Shown: in pieces, positions 8,235-15,552 of the stretch
Numbering within the stretch: position 1 is the stretch's first letter
Layout of the letters: each line of letters begins with the position of its first letter
Source: CAZRHR01 sp964599915
Lineage (GTDB): Bacteria; Bacteroidota; Bacteroidia; CAIKAF01
Direction: 5' to 3'
Assembly: GCA_964599915.1 (NCBI GenBank)
Contig: CAZRHR010000018.1
Coordinates: forward strand, 1-37,837
Length of the DNA: 37,837 bases
Position numbers and translations under genes: made by a program
The notes under the pieces: generated by a model
What the model saw: only the letters and a program-made list of their open reading frames with translations
Told to the model about the DNA's origin: nothing
Database searches by the model: none

Positions 8235-9601
8235 TCGTTTCCGGAAAAGCCGTTAAGGTTAATTTTAGCTGCTACTTCCTTGGCAATATCTTCCTGAACA
8301 ATGTTCATGAGCTGGTCCACGGGTTTGATGTCGCCTTTTTGGTCGAACCGCTGCCGCCATCTTTGCAGCTCGGAAGAAGAGATATTCCCCGCAGTTGGAA
8401 ATAACTCGTTGATGGGCCCGCTATATTGGGCGTACCTTACTGTATTAATGACCGAACGTGTGATTACGTCAGAATCCAAAATACGGCCCGTTTCGGTAGA
8501 AAGCAACCTGTATTTAAAGGTGATGGTTACTTTGGTTTCCTCTTTAATTTCTTCATAAAGGGTTTCTCTAAATTGCCAGTTGGACATGCGCATCCCCGTA
8601 AATCCGTCGATATATTGTACCCTTTCTCTGAGATAAGCGGTTCTTCTTTCCCTTTCTGGTCCTGGGTTATGCAGTGTTACATTGGTAATCACGCCTACAA
8701 GAACAGTACTTCCTCCTACGATTCTACCTGCATTGGCTGCGGTTCTTTCGTCGACCAGACCCGAAAGTCCGAACTTTTGTTCTTCCAGAATGCGTTCGGT
8801 GTATTCCCTGTCGATAAGTTGTATCAGTGGGTTACGTAGCGCAAGAATTTGATTAATGATATGCGAAGAAAGTTCCCTGCCGGTGTTGAGTTGTCCTGAA
8901 TAATCTTCAATGGGCAACATGGCAATGCGTAATTGGTTGGTGTTACGCAACTGGGCCATAAGCGTTTTTGTATCTCTATAATCTGGGACTTTGGCGCTCA
9001 CTTGGTTCAGTAAGGAAATGGCCAACCCTGGTTGGTTATTCCGAAGGGCATCCAAAGCTTGGTTGTAGAGCGGATCTACATCTAATGCAAGTTTAAGCTG
9101 GTCCAATCCGGGATAATCAGGCTGAAGTTGTTGAATGTCCCTTACCAATTTGGCTGCTTGGGTATAATTTCTTCCGTCGATAGCTTTAGCCGCTTCTTGG
9201 AAAAGCACTTTGCTGCGATTGGTGATGGCTTCCCTGTAGTATCCATCATATTGCGGTCCCCATTCTAAGCGAATTTGCTGGGTTGCCACGCGGCGTTCAA
9301 ATGCCTTGGCCTGCTGATATTCTTGAATGGCTTGTTCATAATTTTCCAAGTTGAACGATCTCCAAAAGGTGGATAACATATCGTCCAATACAAATTGAGC
9401 CGCACGTTGCAGGCCAGCCCTAGCCGTTTTATGACCCGGACTGCGAAATAAAGCTTCGTTATACGTATTGGTTGCATCCCTAAAATTTCCTTCTGCTTCC
9501 AATTCGGCGGCACGTTTCAGGAGTTTATTCACAGATTGGGCACAAGAGGTATGTAGCGTTCCCAAGCCAATAAGTAAAGTGAGGAGTAGCGTGCGTATCA
9601 T
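8231..9601 (-). CDS. TPR-repeat protein with CsgG-like C-terminal domain
   Basis: The chosen start at 9601 begins MIRTLLLTLLIGLGTLHTSC, a clean export signal that may be a lipobox (LHTSC). A longer version from 9646 would put 15 polar residues ahead of it. The N-terminal ~220 residues are helical tetratricopeptide-like repeats (AAELEAEGNFRDATNTYNEA, then ALDALRNNQPGLAISLLNQV). The C-terminal half resembles the CsgG/HfaB family: LRIAMLPIEDYSG, then LIDREYTERILEEQKFGLSG and AGRIVGGSTVLVGVITNV. CsgG itself is the curli secretion channel; no curli subunit gene is visible here, so the secreted partner, if any, is elsewhere. It is followed by an LPP20-like lipoprotein with a 4-bp overlap. Confidence 0.8.
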   Translation of the reverse strand: MIRTLLLTLLIGLGTLHTSCAQSVNKLLKRAAELEAEGNFRDATNTYNEALFRSPGHKTARAGLQRAAQFVLDDMLSTFWRSFNLENYEQAIQEYQQAKAFERRVATQQIRLEWGPQYDGYYREAITNRSKVLFQEAAKAIDGRNYTQAAKLVRDIQQLQPDYPGLDQLKLALDVDPLYNQALDALRNNQPGLAISLLNQVSAKVPDYRDTKTLMAQLRNTNQLRIAMLPIEDYSGQLNTGRELSSHIINQILALRNPLIQLIDREYTERILEEQKFGLSGLVDERTAANAGRIVGGSTVLVGVITNVTLHNPGPERERRTAYLRERVQYIDGFTGMRMSNWQFRETLYEEIKEETKVTITFKYRLLSTETGRILDSDVITRSVINTVRYAQYSGPINELFPTAGNISSSELQRWRQRFDQKGDIKPVDQLMNIVQEDIAKEVAAKINLNGFSGNE

Positions 9602-9662
9602 GGGCAAAGCGTATGATGGTATTATTGGACTCATTCTTTCAAGCAAAAGTTAGGCCGAAAAT

Positions 9663-10010
9663 TTAGCCACCACCTTTTTTTGCCTTGAAACCATTTTTTT
9701 GCAGAAAAATAACCACTTTTTCCACCTGGTCACCCTGTACAAGAATGCCATCTTCCGTCACTGAACCGCCCACGCCACAATGGGATTTCAATTGTTTGGC
9801 GAGTTGCTCGGCTTGCTGCATGCTTCCTTGAAATCCTTTGATAAGCGTGGCTGGTTTGCCTCCTCTTCCTTTTTTCTCTAGCCTTACCCGAAGGTCGCCT
9901 GTTTCTTTGAAATCCTCTTCTTGATCTTCTTCAGGCTTTGTATGTTGAAGGTTGATTGTGGAGAAAACAATGGCCGAATCGGAATTTTTGCTTAATTTCG
10001 TTTTACGCAT
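9663..10010 (-). CDS. SUI1/YciH-family translation factor
   Basis: A 115-residue protein with an acidic N-terminal extension followed by the SUI1 fold: LRVRLEKKGRGGKPATLIKG, then LAKQLKSHCGVGGSV, and ILVQGDQVEKVVIFLQKNGF near the end. The GGK and CGVGGSV motifs are the family hallmarks. Eukaryotic eIF1/SUI1 controls start-codon fidelity; the bacterial homologue YciH is thought to affect initiation complexes under stress. It is divergent from the T9SS gene at 10045 with only 34 bp between the starts, and lies just ahead of the CsgG-like gene on the same strand. Confidence 0.88.
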   Translation of the reverse strand: MRKTKLSKNSDSAIVFSTINLQHTKPEEDQEEDFKETGDLRVRLEKKGRGGKPATLIKGFQGSMQQAEQLAKQLKSHCGVGGSVTEDGILVQGDQVEKVVIFLQKNGFKAKKGGG

Positions 10011-10044
10011 TTTTTAAGATTTCAATTCAACGCTTACCGCGCAC

Positions 10045-12384
10045 ATGGGAACAAAAATACTAGGATTTATTGCAATTTGTTTAGGTAGTTTCACTTCGGG
10101 AATAAAGGCCCAATTGTTAGTGAATCAAGATACGCCAGCCAACATGATTTCTAATATCTTGGTGGGAAATGGGGTGAATGTAAGTAACATTACCTCTTCT
10201 GGTTTGGCCAACCAATTTGGAACGTTTAATGGAACGAATTCTAATTTGGGTTTAGGTGCAGGTATTGTGCTTTCTACCGCCCAGTTGAATCCGCCCAATG
10301 GACTAGCCAATGGTGCTGTTCTCAATCCCGCTAACCCCAACTTGACCCTTACGCCCGACGCGCAATTGTCTGCTTTGATCGGAAATACCTCGCTGTATAA
10401 CCGGGCTTCCATACAATTTGATTTTATTCCTTCTGGCGATACGTTAAAATTTGATTACGTATTTGCCTCAGCAGAGTATAATCAGTTTGTGAACTCTTCA
10501 TTCAACGATGTTTTTGGCTTTTTCCTGACTGGGCCGAATCCGGCTGGGCCAGCCTACAATAATACCAATGTGGCGATCATTCCTGGATCAGGTGGTTTGC
10601 CGGTATCGATTAACAACGTGAACAATGGTGGGCCCTACACGGGCTGTGCTTTCGGACCTTGTAATTTCTGTCAATTCTTTTTTGATAACTGTAACCCCAC
10701 TTCGGTGGCTTTTGGCGGTTTTACCGTTGGTTTGAGGGTCGCTGTTCCTGTTACGCCTTGCGTGCCTTATACCATTCGTATGGCCGTGGCAGACGTGGGC
10801 GATAATGCCTTGAATTCAGCAGTTTTTCTTCGCGCAGGATCTTTTAGCTCCGGATTGGTGTCTATTTCCAGCCAAGTAGATTATGGCTCCACAGACACCT
10901 TGTTGTATGAAGGTTGTTCAAATGCCACATTGAGTTTTTTCCGTTCAGGCGACAACTCTCAGTCGGATACCGTTTTTTACACCATTGGCGGAACGGCTAC
11001 ACCGGGTTTGGATTATCCTAATTTGCCAGGTTTTGTGGTTTTTGCGCCCGGGCAGGATACCGTTCAAGTGGTGATTACACCCGGTATGGACCTTATACAA
11101 GAAGGAAATGAAACCATCACTTTTACCGTGCAAGACACCGTATGTGGACAGCCATTTATCACTACGGCAACCTTAAATATTGTAGATGTTCAGCCCCTTT
11201 CCGTTCTTACTCCAGACACCATTATTTGTCGGGGTCAGGTGATCAATTTGGCTTATGGAACCATTGGCGGTTCGGGAAATTTTACCACAACTTGGTCCTT
11301 CAATGGTAATCCTGTACCACCCCCATTTTTCGCCCAACCGCCCAACAATCGAACCTATGTGGTGACGGTGTATGATGATTGCTTGGACACGACCATTACA
11401 GCCAACTTAAACGTAAAAGTTTTCCCGAAACCCAACATTACGGTTCCGAATTATCAAACCTGCTCAGATGAGCCGGTGGTGCTGACACCCACTCCTTTAC
11501 TTCCCAACTTCAATTATAATTGGAGTCCGGCGGCACAATTGGATAATCCTGCGGTGTCAACCCCCATATTTTTGGCATCCAATACTACGGGTGGCCCGGT
11601 AAATTATGGCTATCAATTGAGTGTGGATTCTGCAGGTGTAGTTTGTACCCGAGATTCTGCTACCGTTACTGTTTTTCCGTTGCCACTTGCCGGGTTAAAC
11701 GGGGATACCTTGACTTTATGTGAAGATTCCATTTTAAGTATTGAGGCGAATCCTGGATTAGGTATTTATCAATGGCAAAATGGGCCCACTACACCTAACT
11801 ATGTGGTAAATACGCCAGGCTGGTATTTTCTTCAAGTGACGAGCAACCAAGGTTGTGAAAATGCAGATTCTGCCTTTGTGGTAGAGGATTTAAAGCCAAA
11901 ATTCACGGTAAATGACGCCCTAATCTGTCCCGGTGATACCGCAGAATTGTTTGTGCCTGATACCTTAGGTGCCATTTTATGGGGCAATGGAGCGACCACG
12001 GCAAGTATCAGAATAGGTTCAGATACCATCATTCTGGTAACCATTTCCAACGCATGCGGAGCCACGGTGGACACAGCCGAAGTTAAGTTTAAACCAGAAA
12101 TACCACCCTTTGATCTGCCTAATGTATTCACGCCAAATGGAGATCAGGTAAATGACGTTTTTGAAATGCCGGTATTGGCTTTGGCCGAGTCTTATCGCTG
12201 GGATGTCTATACAAGATGGGGAACCAAAATTTTCTCTGGTGTAAATGCTCAGGATGTTTGGGATGGAACGACACCTTTGGGAGCTCCAGTGCCAGAAGGG
12301 ACCTACTTCCTCATCGTGACCTATTTGAATTGCCAGGGGGAAGAAACCCAAAGGACAGGAACCATAAATCTATTCCGACAATAA
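10045..12384 (+). CDS. Large T9SS-exported protein with choice-of-anchor L and type B (gliding-type) C-terminal domain
   Basis: 779 residues. A signal peptide ends near GIKAQ. Residues ~25-270 match the choice-of-anchor L pattern: ANMISNILVGNGVNVSNITS, then GAGIVLSTAQLNPPNG, and DTLKFDYVFASAEYNQFV. A Calx-beta-like stretch follows (GGTATPGLDYPNL, then IQEGNETITF). Next come several Ig/PKD-like repeats with paired cysteines. The last ~90 residues are the gliding-motility-type (T9SS type B) sorting domain, FTPNGDQVNDVFEMP, RWGTKIFSG and GTYFLIVTY. It is probably a cell-surface adhesin or matrix protein carried out by T9SS. A terminator follows directly. The start codon is the only Met in front of the signal sequence. 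Confidence 0.9.
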   Translation: MGTKILGFIAICLGSFTSGIKAQLLVNQDTPANMISNILVGNGVNVSNITSSGLANQFGTFNGTNSNLGLGAGIVLSTAQLNPPNGLANGAVLNPANPNLTLTPDAQLSALIGNTSLYNRASIQFDFIPSGDTLKFDYVFASAEYNQFVNSSFNDVFGFFLTGPNPAGPAYNNTNVAIIPGSGGLPVSINNVNNGGPYTGCAFGPCNFCQFFFDNCNPTSVAFGGFTVGLRVAVPVTPCVPYTIRMAVADVGDNALNSAVFLRAGSFSSGLVSISSQVDYGSTDTLLYEGCSNATLSFFRSGDNSQSDTVFYTIGGTATPGLDYPNLPGFVVFAPGQDTVQVVITPGMDLIQEGNETITFTVQDTVCGQPFITTATLNIVDVQPLSVLTPDTIICRGQVINLAYGTIGGSGNFTTTWSFNGNPVPPPFFAQPPNNRTYVVTVYDDCLDTTITANLNVKVFPKPNITVPNYQTCSDEPVVLTPTPLLPNFNYNWSPAAQLDNPAVSTPIFLASNTTGGPVNYGYQLSVDSAGVVCTRDSATVTVFPLPLAGLNGDTLTLCEDSILSIEANPGLGIYQWQNGPTTPNYVVNTPGWYFLQVTSNQGCENADSAFVVEDLKPKFTVNDALICPGDTAELFVPDTLGAILWGNGATTASIRIGSDTIILVTISNACGATVDTAEVKFKPEIPPFDLPNVFTPNGDQVNDVFEMPVLALAESYRWDVYTRWGTKIFSGVNAQDVWDGTTPLGAPVPEGTYFLIVTYLNCQGEETQRTGTINLFRQ

Positions 12385-12400
12385 GAATAACACGTATTTT

Positions 12401-12432
12401 AAAAAGCCTTACCTGATGGTGAGGCTTTTTTT
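12401..12432 (+). terminator. Rho-independent terminator of the T9SS type B gene
   Basis: The left arm AAAAAGCCTTACC and right arm GGTGAGGCTTTTT pair with one G-T wobble around a TGAT loop, followed by more Ts. It begins 17 bp after the stop codon. Confidence 0.85.
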
Positions 12433-12435
12433 ATG

Positions 12436-12465
12436 AAAAAAAACCGGCAGTTTTGGATCTGCCGG
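12436..12465 (-). terminator. Minus-strand Rho-independent terminator
   Basis: CCGGCAG (12444-12450) and CTGCCGG (12459-12465) form a 7-bp GC-rich stem with an 8-nt loop. Eight As on the left (12436-12443) become a U-tract only on the minus strand. It therefore terminates leftward transcription, although no minus-strand protein gene lies upstream of it. It is back to back with the plus-strand terminator at 12401-12432. Confidence 0.8.
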
Positions 12466-12547
12466 CCTAATGTTGTACATGGTTTACATGTACGTCCTCC
12501 TCCCTCTTTGAGGATTTTAATATGTTAGCTCGTTAGCTCTTAGTTTA
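12437..12547 (-). ncRNA. Candidate small RNA or leader transcript (about 110 nt)
   Basis: A minus-strand promoter-like pair (12553-12582) and a minus-strand terminator (12436-12465) bracket about 110 nt with no real gene. Inside are a tandem GAGCTAAC repeat (12524-12539), a small CCTC/GAGG hairpin, and GGAGG (12500-12496) six nt ahead of ATG-TAA, a start codon followed at once by a stop. A second ATG at 12480 opens 23 codons that run through the terminator and is unlikely to be translated in full. Both ATGs lie in a 7-bp hairpin (GTACATG/CATGTAC, 12475-12493). The element could be an independent sRNA. Not recognised as a known RNA family. Confidence 0.4.
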
Positions 12548-12552
12548 TTGTC

Positions 12553-12582
12553 TAAAATTACATTTAATATGTTATAATACAA
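12553..12582 (-). promoter_or_regulatory. Candidate promoter for the minus-strand small transcript
   Basis: On the minus strand TTG (12582-12580) lies 19 nt upstream of TAATTTTA (12560-12553). This fits TTG-N19-TAnnTTTG except for the last base of the -7 box. The surrounding DNA is very AT-rich, which raises the chance of a coincidental match. Confidence 0.35.
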
Positions 12583-12876
12583 TGGATAATAGATAGGTGG
12601 ATTTTTTTTGTAGCTATAGTTTTAGAATATAATTAAAAGCTAACTTCTTTTAGTCTTATTTATGTATCACTGCATAAACATTTTATAAGTTTATATTCTT
12701 TATATAATTATATTAGTTTAAAATTAATAGTTTTTATTTTTTCTCATTTTATAGATAGGAAAGTGGTTTTTATCTTTTTTTGAGGTCTTTTGTTCGCTAC
12801 TTTTCTCAAGCACATCAAAAGGGCGCTTTATTGCAGTTTTCAAAACAATTACGCGCCCAATCGTGTTGGATTTTTG
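12583..12876. other. AT-rich intergenic stretch without a supported gene
   Basis: About 290 bp of strongly AT-rich DNA between the small-RNA candidate and the paaA promoter. The open frames here are low-complexity and have no matching start or protein-like composition. A copy of AGCTAAC (12639-12645) is inverted relative to the GTTAGCT tandem at 12524-12539. Nothing else is supported. Confidence 0.6.
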
Positions 12877-12884
12877 TACCTTTG
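12877..12884 (+). promoter_or_regulatory. -7 box of the paa operon
   Basis: TACCTTTG matches TAnnTTTG exactly, 28 nt before the paaA ATG at 12913, implying a 5' leader of about 20 nt. It rules out the longer in-frame start at 12790, which would place the promoter inside the coding region. No clear -33 TTG at the usual spacing. Confidence 0.6.
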
Positions 12885-12912
12885 TAAAGGTCGGTTTTTT
12901 AAATACACCACA

Positions 12913-13854
12913 ATGGAAAATACACAAGCCGCAGAACAGGCGTTTCAAGCCAAAATTGATGCTGAAATCCGCATTGAGGCCAAGGATTGGATGCCTGAAG
13001 GATACCGCAAAAACAATATTCGTCAAATCGCCCAGCATGCCCATTCAGAAATTGTGGGTATGCTTCCTGAAGCCAATTGGATTACGCGTGCCCCTAGTTT
13101 ACGAAGGAAAGTAGCCTTACTGGCCAAAGTGCAGGATGAAGCTGGCCATGGCCTTTATTTATATTCTGCCGCCGAAACCCTGGGTGTAGACCGAGATACC
13201 CTTTTTGAAGAACTTCATGAAGGTAAGGCAAAATATTCCTCCATTTTCAATTATCCTACCTTATCATGGGCAGACATGGGCGCCATTGGCTGGTTGGTCG
13301 ATGGGGCAGCCATTACCAATCAAGTCGCATTATGTCGTACCTCTTATGGTCCCTACGCCCGCGCCATGGTAAAAATCTGCAAGGAAGAAAGCTTTCACCA
13401 ACGTCAGGGCTATGAAATCATGTGCGTCCTTGCCAAAGGAACACCCGAACAAAAGGCCATGGCACAAGACGCCCTTAACCGCTGGTGGTGGCCTTCACTC
13501 ATGATGTTCGGTCCCACAGACCAAGATTCTCCAAATTCTGCGCTATCTCTGAAATGGAAAATCAAAAGGTTGTCCAACGACGAGTTACGCCAAGAATTTG
13601 TAGATAAAACGATTCCTCAAATTCAATATTTAGGTCTTACGGTGCCAGACCCAGATTTACGCTGGAACGAGACCCGTGGGCATTATGATTTTGGTGAAAT
13701 CGATTGGAATGAATTTTACCGTGTCGTGGCTGGAAAAGGTCCCTGCAACGCAGAACGTATTGCCGCTCGCAAAGCAGCATGGGAAGAAGGCGCTTGGGTT
13801 AGAGAAGCGGCTCTGGCCCATGCTGAGAAAAAGCAAAAAAGAGAGGTAGCTTAA
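12913..13854 (+). CDS. paaA: Phenylacetyl-CoA 1,2-epoxidase catalytic subunit PaaA
   Basis: PaaA is the di-iron subunit of the multicomponent epoxidase that converts ring-1,2-phenylacetyl-CoA to its epoxide, opening aerobic phenylacetate degradation. The 313-residue protein has the ferritin-like four-helix iron-binding pattern with two ExxH motifs, DEAGHGLYLYSA and KEESFHQRQGYEIM, plus NRWWWPSLMMFGP, typical of PaaA. The start at 12913 gives the usual N-terminus (MENTQAAEQAFQAKIDAEIR) and follows a TACCTTTG promoter box. It is the first gene of a tight paaABCD run. A short lysine- and glutamate-rich tail ends the protein. Confidence 0.95.
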   Translation: MENTQAAEQAFQAKIDAEIRIEAKDWMPEGYRKNNIRQIAQHAHSEIVGMLPEANWITRAPSLRRKVALLAKVQDEAGHGLYLYSAAETLGVDRDTLFEELHEGKAKYSSIFNYPTLSWADMGAIGWLVDGAAITNQVALCRTSYGPYARAMVKICKEESFHQRQGYEIMCVLAKGTPEQKAMAQDALNRWWWPSLMMFGPTDQDSPNSALSLKWKIKRLSNDELRQEFVDKTIPQIQYLGLTVPDPDLRWNETRGHYDFGEIDWNEFYRVVAGKGPCNAERIAARKAAWEEGAWVREAALAHAEKKQKREVA

Positions 13855-13867
13855 TATATTTTTAGAC

Positions 13868-14155
13868 ATGAGCGCAAAATCCTGGCCTCTTTGGGAGGTG
13901 TTTGTAAGAAGTAAAAATGGTTTGGCCCATAAACATGTGGGAAGCCTTCATGCGGCGGATGCCGAGATGGCATTGGAAAATGCGCGCGATGTGTATTGCC
14001 GCAGAAATGAAGGGGTAAGCCTTTGGGTGGTTCCATCCACCGCCATCATTGCCTCGGATCCACAAGAAGCCGATATGCTGTACGAACCAGCTAAGGATAA
14101 AATTTACCGACATCCCACCTTTTACGAAGTGCCCAAAGAAATAGGGCACATGTAA
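13868..14155 (+). CDS. paaB: Phenylacetyl-CoA epoxidase subunit PaaB
   Basis: A 95-residue protein with the PaaB pattern: WPLWEVFVRSKNGLAHKHVG, then ALENARDVYCRRNEGVSLWV, ending with a proline-containing tail. PaaB is a small structural subunit that joins the PaaA-PaaC heterodimers. It lies 13 bp after paaA and 2 bp before paaC, consistent with one operon. Confidence 0.93.
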   Translation: MSAKSWPLWEVFVRSKNGLAHKHVGSLHAADAEMALENARDVYCRRNEGVSLWVVPSTAIIASDPQEADMLYEPAKDKIYRHPTFYEVPKEIGHM

Positions 14156-14157
14156 CC

Positions 14158-14910
14158 ATGGACAAAAACGCATATCCTCTTTTTGCCATTACCCGCTTGG
14201 GAGATCATGCCCTGATTTTGGGGCAGCGCTTGTCTGAATGGTGCGGTCATGGTCCGGTGCTGGAACAAGATATTGCTTTAAGTAACATCGCCCTTGACCT
14301 CATTGGACAGGCCAGAAACTGGTACACTTTGGCGGCCACCCTGCATCCTCGTTTCACCCATGAAGATGCTTTTGCCTTTGAACGCGGCGAAAGAGAATTT
14401 ACCAACTTTCTCCTCACGGAAATTCCCAATGGAAATTGGGCACAAACCATTTGGCGCCAATTTTTCTTTGATGCCTGGCACGAAGCCTATTTGACCCTGC
14501 TTACTTCCCATGCACATCCAGATGTAGCAGGTATTGCTCAAAAATCACTCAAAGAAGTCAAATACCATTATAAGTGGTCTTCTGAATGGGTGATTCGTTT
14601 AGGGGATGGTACCGATGTTTCCAAAGCTAAAATGCTGGAGACCCTGCCTTTTGTCTGGAGTTATGCCGGGGAATGGTTAGAGGAAACCTATGCCGAGGAA
14701 GCTGAGCAATCAGGTTGGCCCGGGGAACATGCCGTGAAGGAATTATGGTGGGAACGCGTCCGCAGCGTCATGGGTGAGGCAGGCATTCCTGTTCCCATGG
14801 AAGCTCCTTATAAAACGGGAAGTGCTAAGGGAATTCACACTGAATGGTTAGGCTACATGCTGGCCGAACTACAATTCCTCCCCAAAACCTATCCGGGCGC
14901 TCAATGGTGA
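14158..14910 (+). CDS. paaC: Phenylacetyl-CoA epoxidase structural subunit PaaC
   Basis: A 250-residue ferritin-like protein matching PaaC: LGDHALILGQRLSEWCGHGP, LEQDIALSNIALDLIGQARN, and later FDAWHEAYLTLL and KYHYKWSSEWVIRLGDGT. PaaC is the non-catalytic partner of PaaA and lacks its full pair of ExxH iron motifs. Two bp follow paaB, and the stop codon overlaps the paaD start (TGATG), so it is translationally coupled on the downstream side. Confidence 0.93.
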   Translation: MDKNAYPLFAITRLGDHALILGQRLSEWCGHGPVLEQDIALSNIALDLIGQARNWYTLAATLHPRFTHEDAFAFERGEREFTNFLLTEIPNGNWAQTIWRQFFFDAWHEAYLTLLTSHAHPDVAGIAQKSLKEVKYHYKWSSEWVIRLGDGTDVSKAKMLETLPFVWSYAGEWLEETYAEEAEQSGWPGEHAVKELWWERVRSVMGEAGIPVPMEAPYKTGSAKGIHTEWLGYMLAELQFLPKTYPGAQW

Positions 14911-15392
14911 TGGACCTCCAGCAAATTCAGGGCTGGTTGGAGTTGGTGAAAGATCCTGAAATTCCGGTCTTGTCCATTGCAGATTTGGGCGTTTTACGAG
15001 AAGTAAAATGGGGAGAAAATGGAGAAGTAGTGGTGGTGATCACACCCACCTATTCAGGTTGTCCCGCCATGAACACCATTGAGGAAGACATAAAACGGTT
15101 GTTCAAGCGAAAAGGAATTTCTGATTATAAGATTGAATTACAAATTCATCCCCCGTGGACCACTGACTGGATGAGTGATGCGGCCAGGGAGAAACTTCGA
15201 AAATTTGGTATTGCCCCACCCGAAGGTTCCGCTGACAAAGCCTCTCTATTGGGAAAATCAAGACAAGTTGCATGCCCACAATGCGGCTCTAAAAACACGC
15301 AAATGAAAAGTCAGTTTGGATCTACTGCGTGTAAAGCCATGTATCAGTGCATGGATTGTAAGGAGCCTTTTGATTATTTCAAGTGCCTTTAA
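14910..15392 (+). CDS. paaD: Phenylacetate oxygenase accessory protein PaaD (Fe-S/MIP18-like)
   Basis: The first ~90 residues are the MIP18/DUF59 domain (VKDPEIPVLSIADLGVLREV, then ITPTYSGCPAMNTI). A cysteine-rich tail follows, CPQCGS at about residue 127 and CMDCKEPFDYFKC at the C-terminus, expected to bind zinc or an Fe-S cluster. PaaD is needed for maturation of the oxygenase, probably Fe-S assembly in its reductase. I chose the ATG at 14910 because it overlaps the paaC stop by one base (TGATG); an ATG two codons upstream (14904) is equally in frame. It is the last paa gene here. Confidence 0.9.
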   Translation: MDLQQIQGWLELVKDPEIPVLSIADLGVLREVKWGENGEVVVVITPTYSGCPAMNTIEEDIKRLFKRKGISDYKIELQIHPPWTTDWMSDAAREKLRKFGIAPPEGSADKASLLGKSRQVACPQCGSKNTQMKSQFGSTACKAMYQCMDCKEPFDYFKCL

Positions 15393-15452
15393 GGGCTTTC
15401 TTTTTTCTGATGGGTTTTTTCCAATCGCTGCGTTTTTAAGGTTTGGAAGATG

Positions 15453-15460
15453 TACCTTTG
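15453..15460 (+). promoter_or_regulatory. -7 box of pfkA
   Basis: TACCTTTG, identical to the paaA box, lies 60 bp after paaD. It predicts a transcript start near 15466, giving an ~87-nt leader whose first bases begin a stem (15465-15473). No -33 TTG at the usual distance. Confidence 0.55.
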
Positions 15461-15464
15461 TTTC

Positions 15465-15526
15465 TCGCTTCTAACCGGGTATGGCCTTTGGCTTTGCATC
15501 CTTTCAAGTAAAAAGCCTAGAAGCGA
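15465..15526 (+). promoter_or_regulatory. Structured 5' leader of pfkA
   Basis: TCGCTTCTA (15465-15473) is perfectly complementary to TAGAAGCGA (15518-15526). Directly inside the right arm, AAAGCC (15512-15517) pairs with GGCTTT (15490-15495). Together they make a two-step stem-loop that would start at the predicted 5' end of the pfkA mRNA. It could control stability or expression. I do not recognise it as a known riboswitch. Confidence 0.4.
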
Positions 15527-15540
15527 ATCAATTAAAGTAG
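15481..15540 (+). CDS. Possible leader peptide in the pfkA leader
   Basis: ATG at 15481 opens 19 codons (MAFGFASFQVKSLEANQLK) ending in TAG at 15538-15540, with three Phe among the first eight residues. It ends 12 nt before the pfkA ATG and spans the right half of the leader stem, so ribosome movement could change the fold. No Shine-Dalgarno is seen, but most genes here lack one. A short frame of this size can arise by chance. Confidence 0.2.
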   Translation: MAFGFASFQVKSLEANQLK

Positions 15541-15552
15541 TAGGAGTACAAC

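Noticed and set aside
12790..12912. N-terminal extension of PaaA
   Set aside because: It contains the TACCTTTG promoter box, and the 41 added residues are unlike PaaA N-termini.
12724..13044. 106-residue minus-strand open frame ahead of paaA
   Set aside because: It is antisense to paaA and an AT-rich stretch, with lysine/phenylalanine-rich low-complexity sequence and no homology-like motif.
13862..14173. Minus-strand open frames over paaB
   Set aside because: Shadow frames antisense to a well-recognised gene.
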